This document shows, one piece after another, positions 63,201 to 64,000 of a stretch of 64,000 bases of DNA. This stretch comes from Anisakis pegreffii. Taxonomy: Eukaryota > Nematoda > Chromadorea > Rhabditida > Anisakidae. The notes under the pieces are model-generated. The model was not told the origin of the DNA. It made no database searches and saw only the letters and a list, made by a program, of their open reading frames with translations. Position 1 is the stretch's first letter, and each line of letters starts with the position of its first letter. The stretch covers positions 1 to 64,000 of the forward strand of contig JAPYMA010003045.1 in the NCBI GenBank assembly GCA_035041965.1, written 5' to 3'. The translations under genes were made by a program, and so were the position numbers.

Positions 63201-64000
63201 GAATGAAGAGAAGGGTAGGAATGAAAACGTGAAAATGCAGAAAACAACGAGGATGCACAAAAGCGTGCTGCCTAAAAATACCGAACTTATCTATTCATTC
63301 ATTACCAATTAACATCGAGAAGATTTTAATAGGAAAAAATATTTTTGTAGGTGTGAGCCTTTGAAATTTTTACTCAAGTACTTAAAAGTACTTGAAATGC
63401 AAATATCATGTGAATGAACTATCTTGCTTACTTAAATGGAGCAACTTTTAGCCATCTCTAAATTGCACCATTTTCTAAATGATAAAATTACCGTTTGTTT
63501 CAGGCCTTTTTGTGCACTTCTTTGAAGTGCTCTAATACAAAGATATCTTCTTAAGAGACAGATGCGCGTGCAGTTCAATCTTGATTTTTTTGTTAATGTG
63601 CTTCTGGTATTTATTTTGATTAACTGTTATTTGCAGTTTGTTGTCTTACAGACAGCGTTAGGAAAGAGCATAGGTCTTGCAAGGAAACGTGATGATTCTG
63701 CTGGCAAAAGTGAACAGCACGTTACATAAAGTTCTAAGTGAACAAGTCGCAAAAATGCTAAAAACGCGAGAACTCATCATTCATTTACTTCTCAGCTCGT
63801 TATGCCTATATTGTAGTCCACCTGATGTCAGTCTGAAACTCGCGTTCGTTTATGATGCACACATTGTCATCCTTTCCTACTGCTTCTACTCTTCTCGTTT
63901 ATTCAGCAACACCAAATTGGTTAACTTGCGAAGTTTAGTCAAATTAATGTAGATCCAAATAGACGTTTATGAAGTTGTTTACTAAACATAACTAAAAGGC
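60291..64000. other. Region without an identified gene
   Basis: About 3.7 kb. The longest frames (62230-62607 on +, 60662-60907 on -) have no family resemblance or splice partners. Near the edge, 63652-63729 follows a GTCTTACAG acceptor and reads TALGKSIGLARKRDDSAGKS, then EQHVT and stop. It could be the terminal exon of a + strand gene, but nothing upstream joins it. The window ends in AT-rich sequence. Confidence 0.35.

Overview
This window looks like a piece of a nematode nuclear genome. It is AT-rich. Genes are broken into short exons by introns of mostly 100-700 bp, and acceptors are of the TTTCAG / ATTTAG type. Several genes have a clean acceptor just upstream of the start codon with no exon before it, as expected at spliced-leader trans-splice sites. 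There is no sign of bacterial gene structure. The species cannot be named from the sequence.

The left 25 kb carries four recognisable conserved genes, all on the + strand: the Integrator subunit INTS2 (2230-10543), the small RING-H2 E3 ligase RNF181 (11284-12510), the translational repressor cap-binding protein 4EHP/eIF4E2 (14992-16919), and the nonaspanin TM9SF1 (20295-24685). For the last three, every exon joins in phase and gives proteins of 152, 228 and 591 residues, close to their human relatives. They act in nuclear RNA processing, ubiquitin ligation, translational repression and secretory-pathway membrane-protein handling. I see no functional operon beyond shared strand.

From 24.7 to 43 kb coding density drops. 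I find one possible two-exon small membrane protein (32940-33523), a broken intronless SKP1-like copy on the - strand (33612-34116), and the C-terminal part of a serpentine-receptor-like gene on the - strand (35228-35789). From 43.1 to 50.9 kb there is a single-pass membrane protein gene with a CCGxxCC juxtamembrane motif. It is followed by three mutually homologous terminal exons (47.7, 50.27 and 50.68 kb) that look like duplicated alternative C-termini or tails of tandem paralogues. This is the most unusual gene structure in the window.

The right 13 kb is rich in repeats. It has a fold-back repeat with a second solitary arm (52.2-53.0 kb), a 15-bp tandem repeat, a candidate multi-pass membrane protein interrupted by an in-frame TAG (55.5 kb), a complete but internally deleted hAT transposon with terminal inverted repeats and a target-site duplication (56313-57326), and the last exons of an unrecognised + strand gene (60056-60290). 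Gene identities were assigned by reading translations against remembered family sequences. No database search was run.
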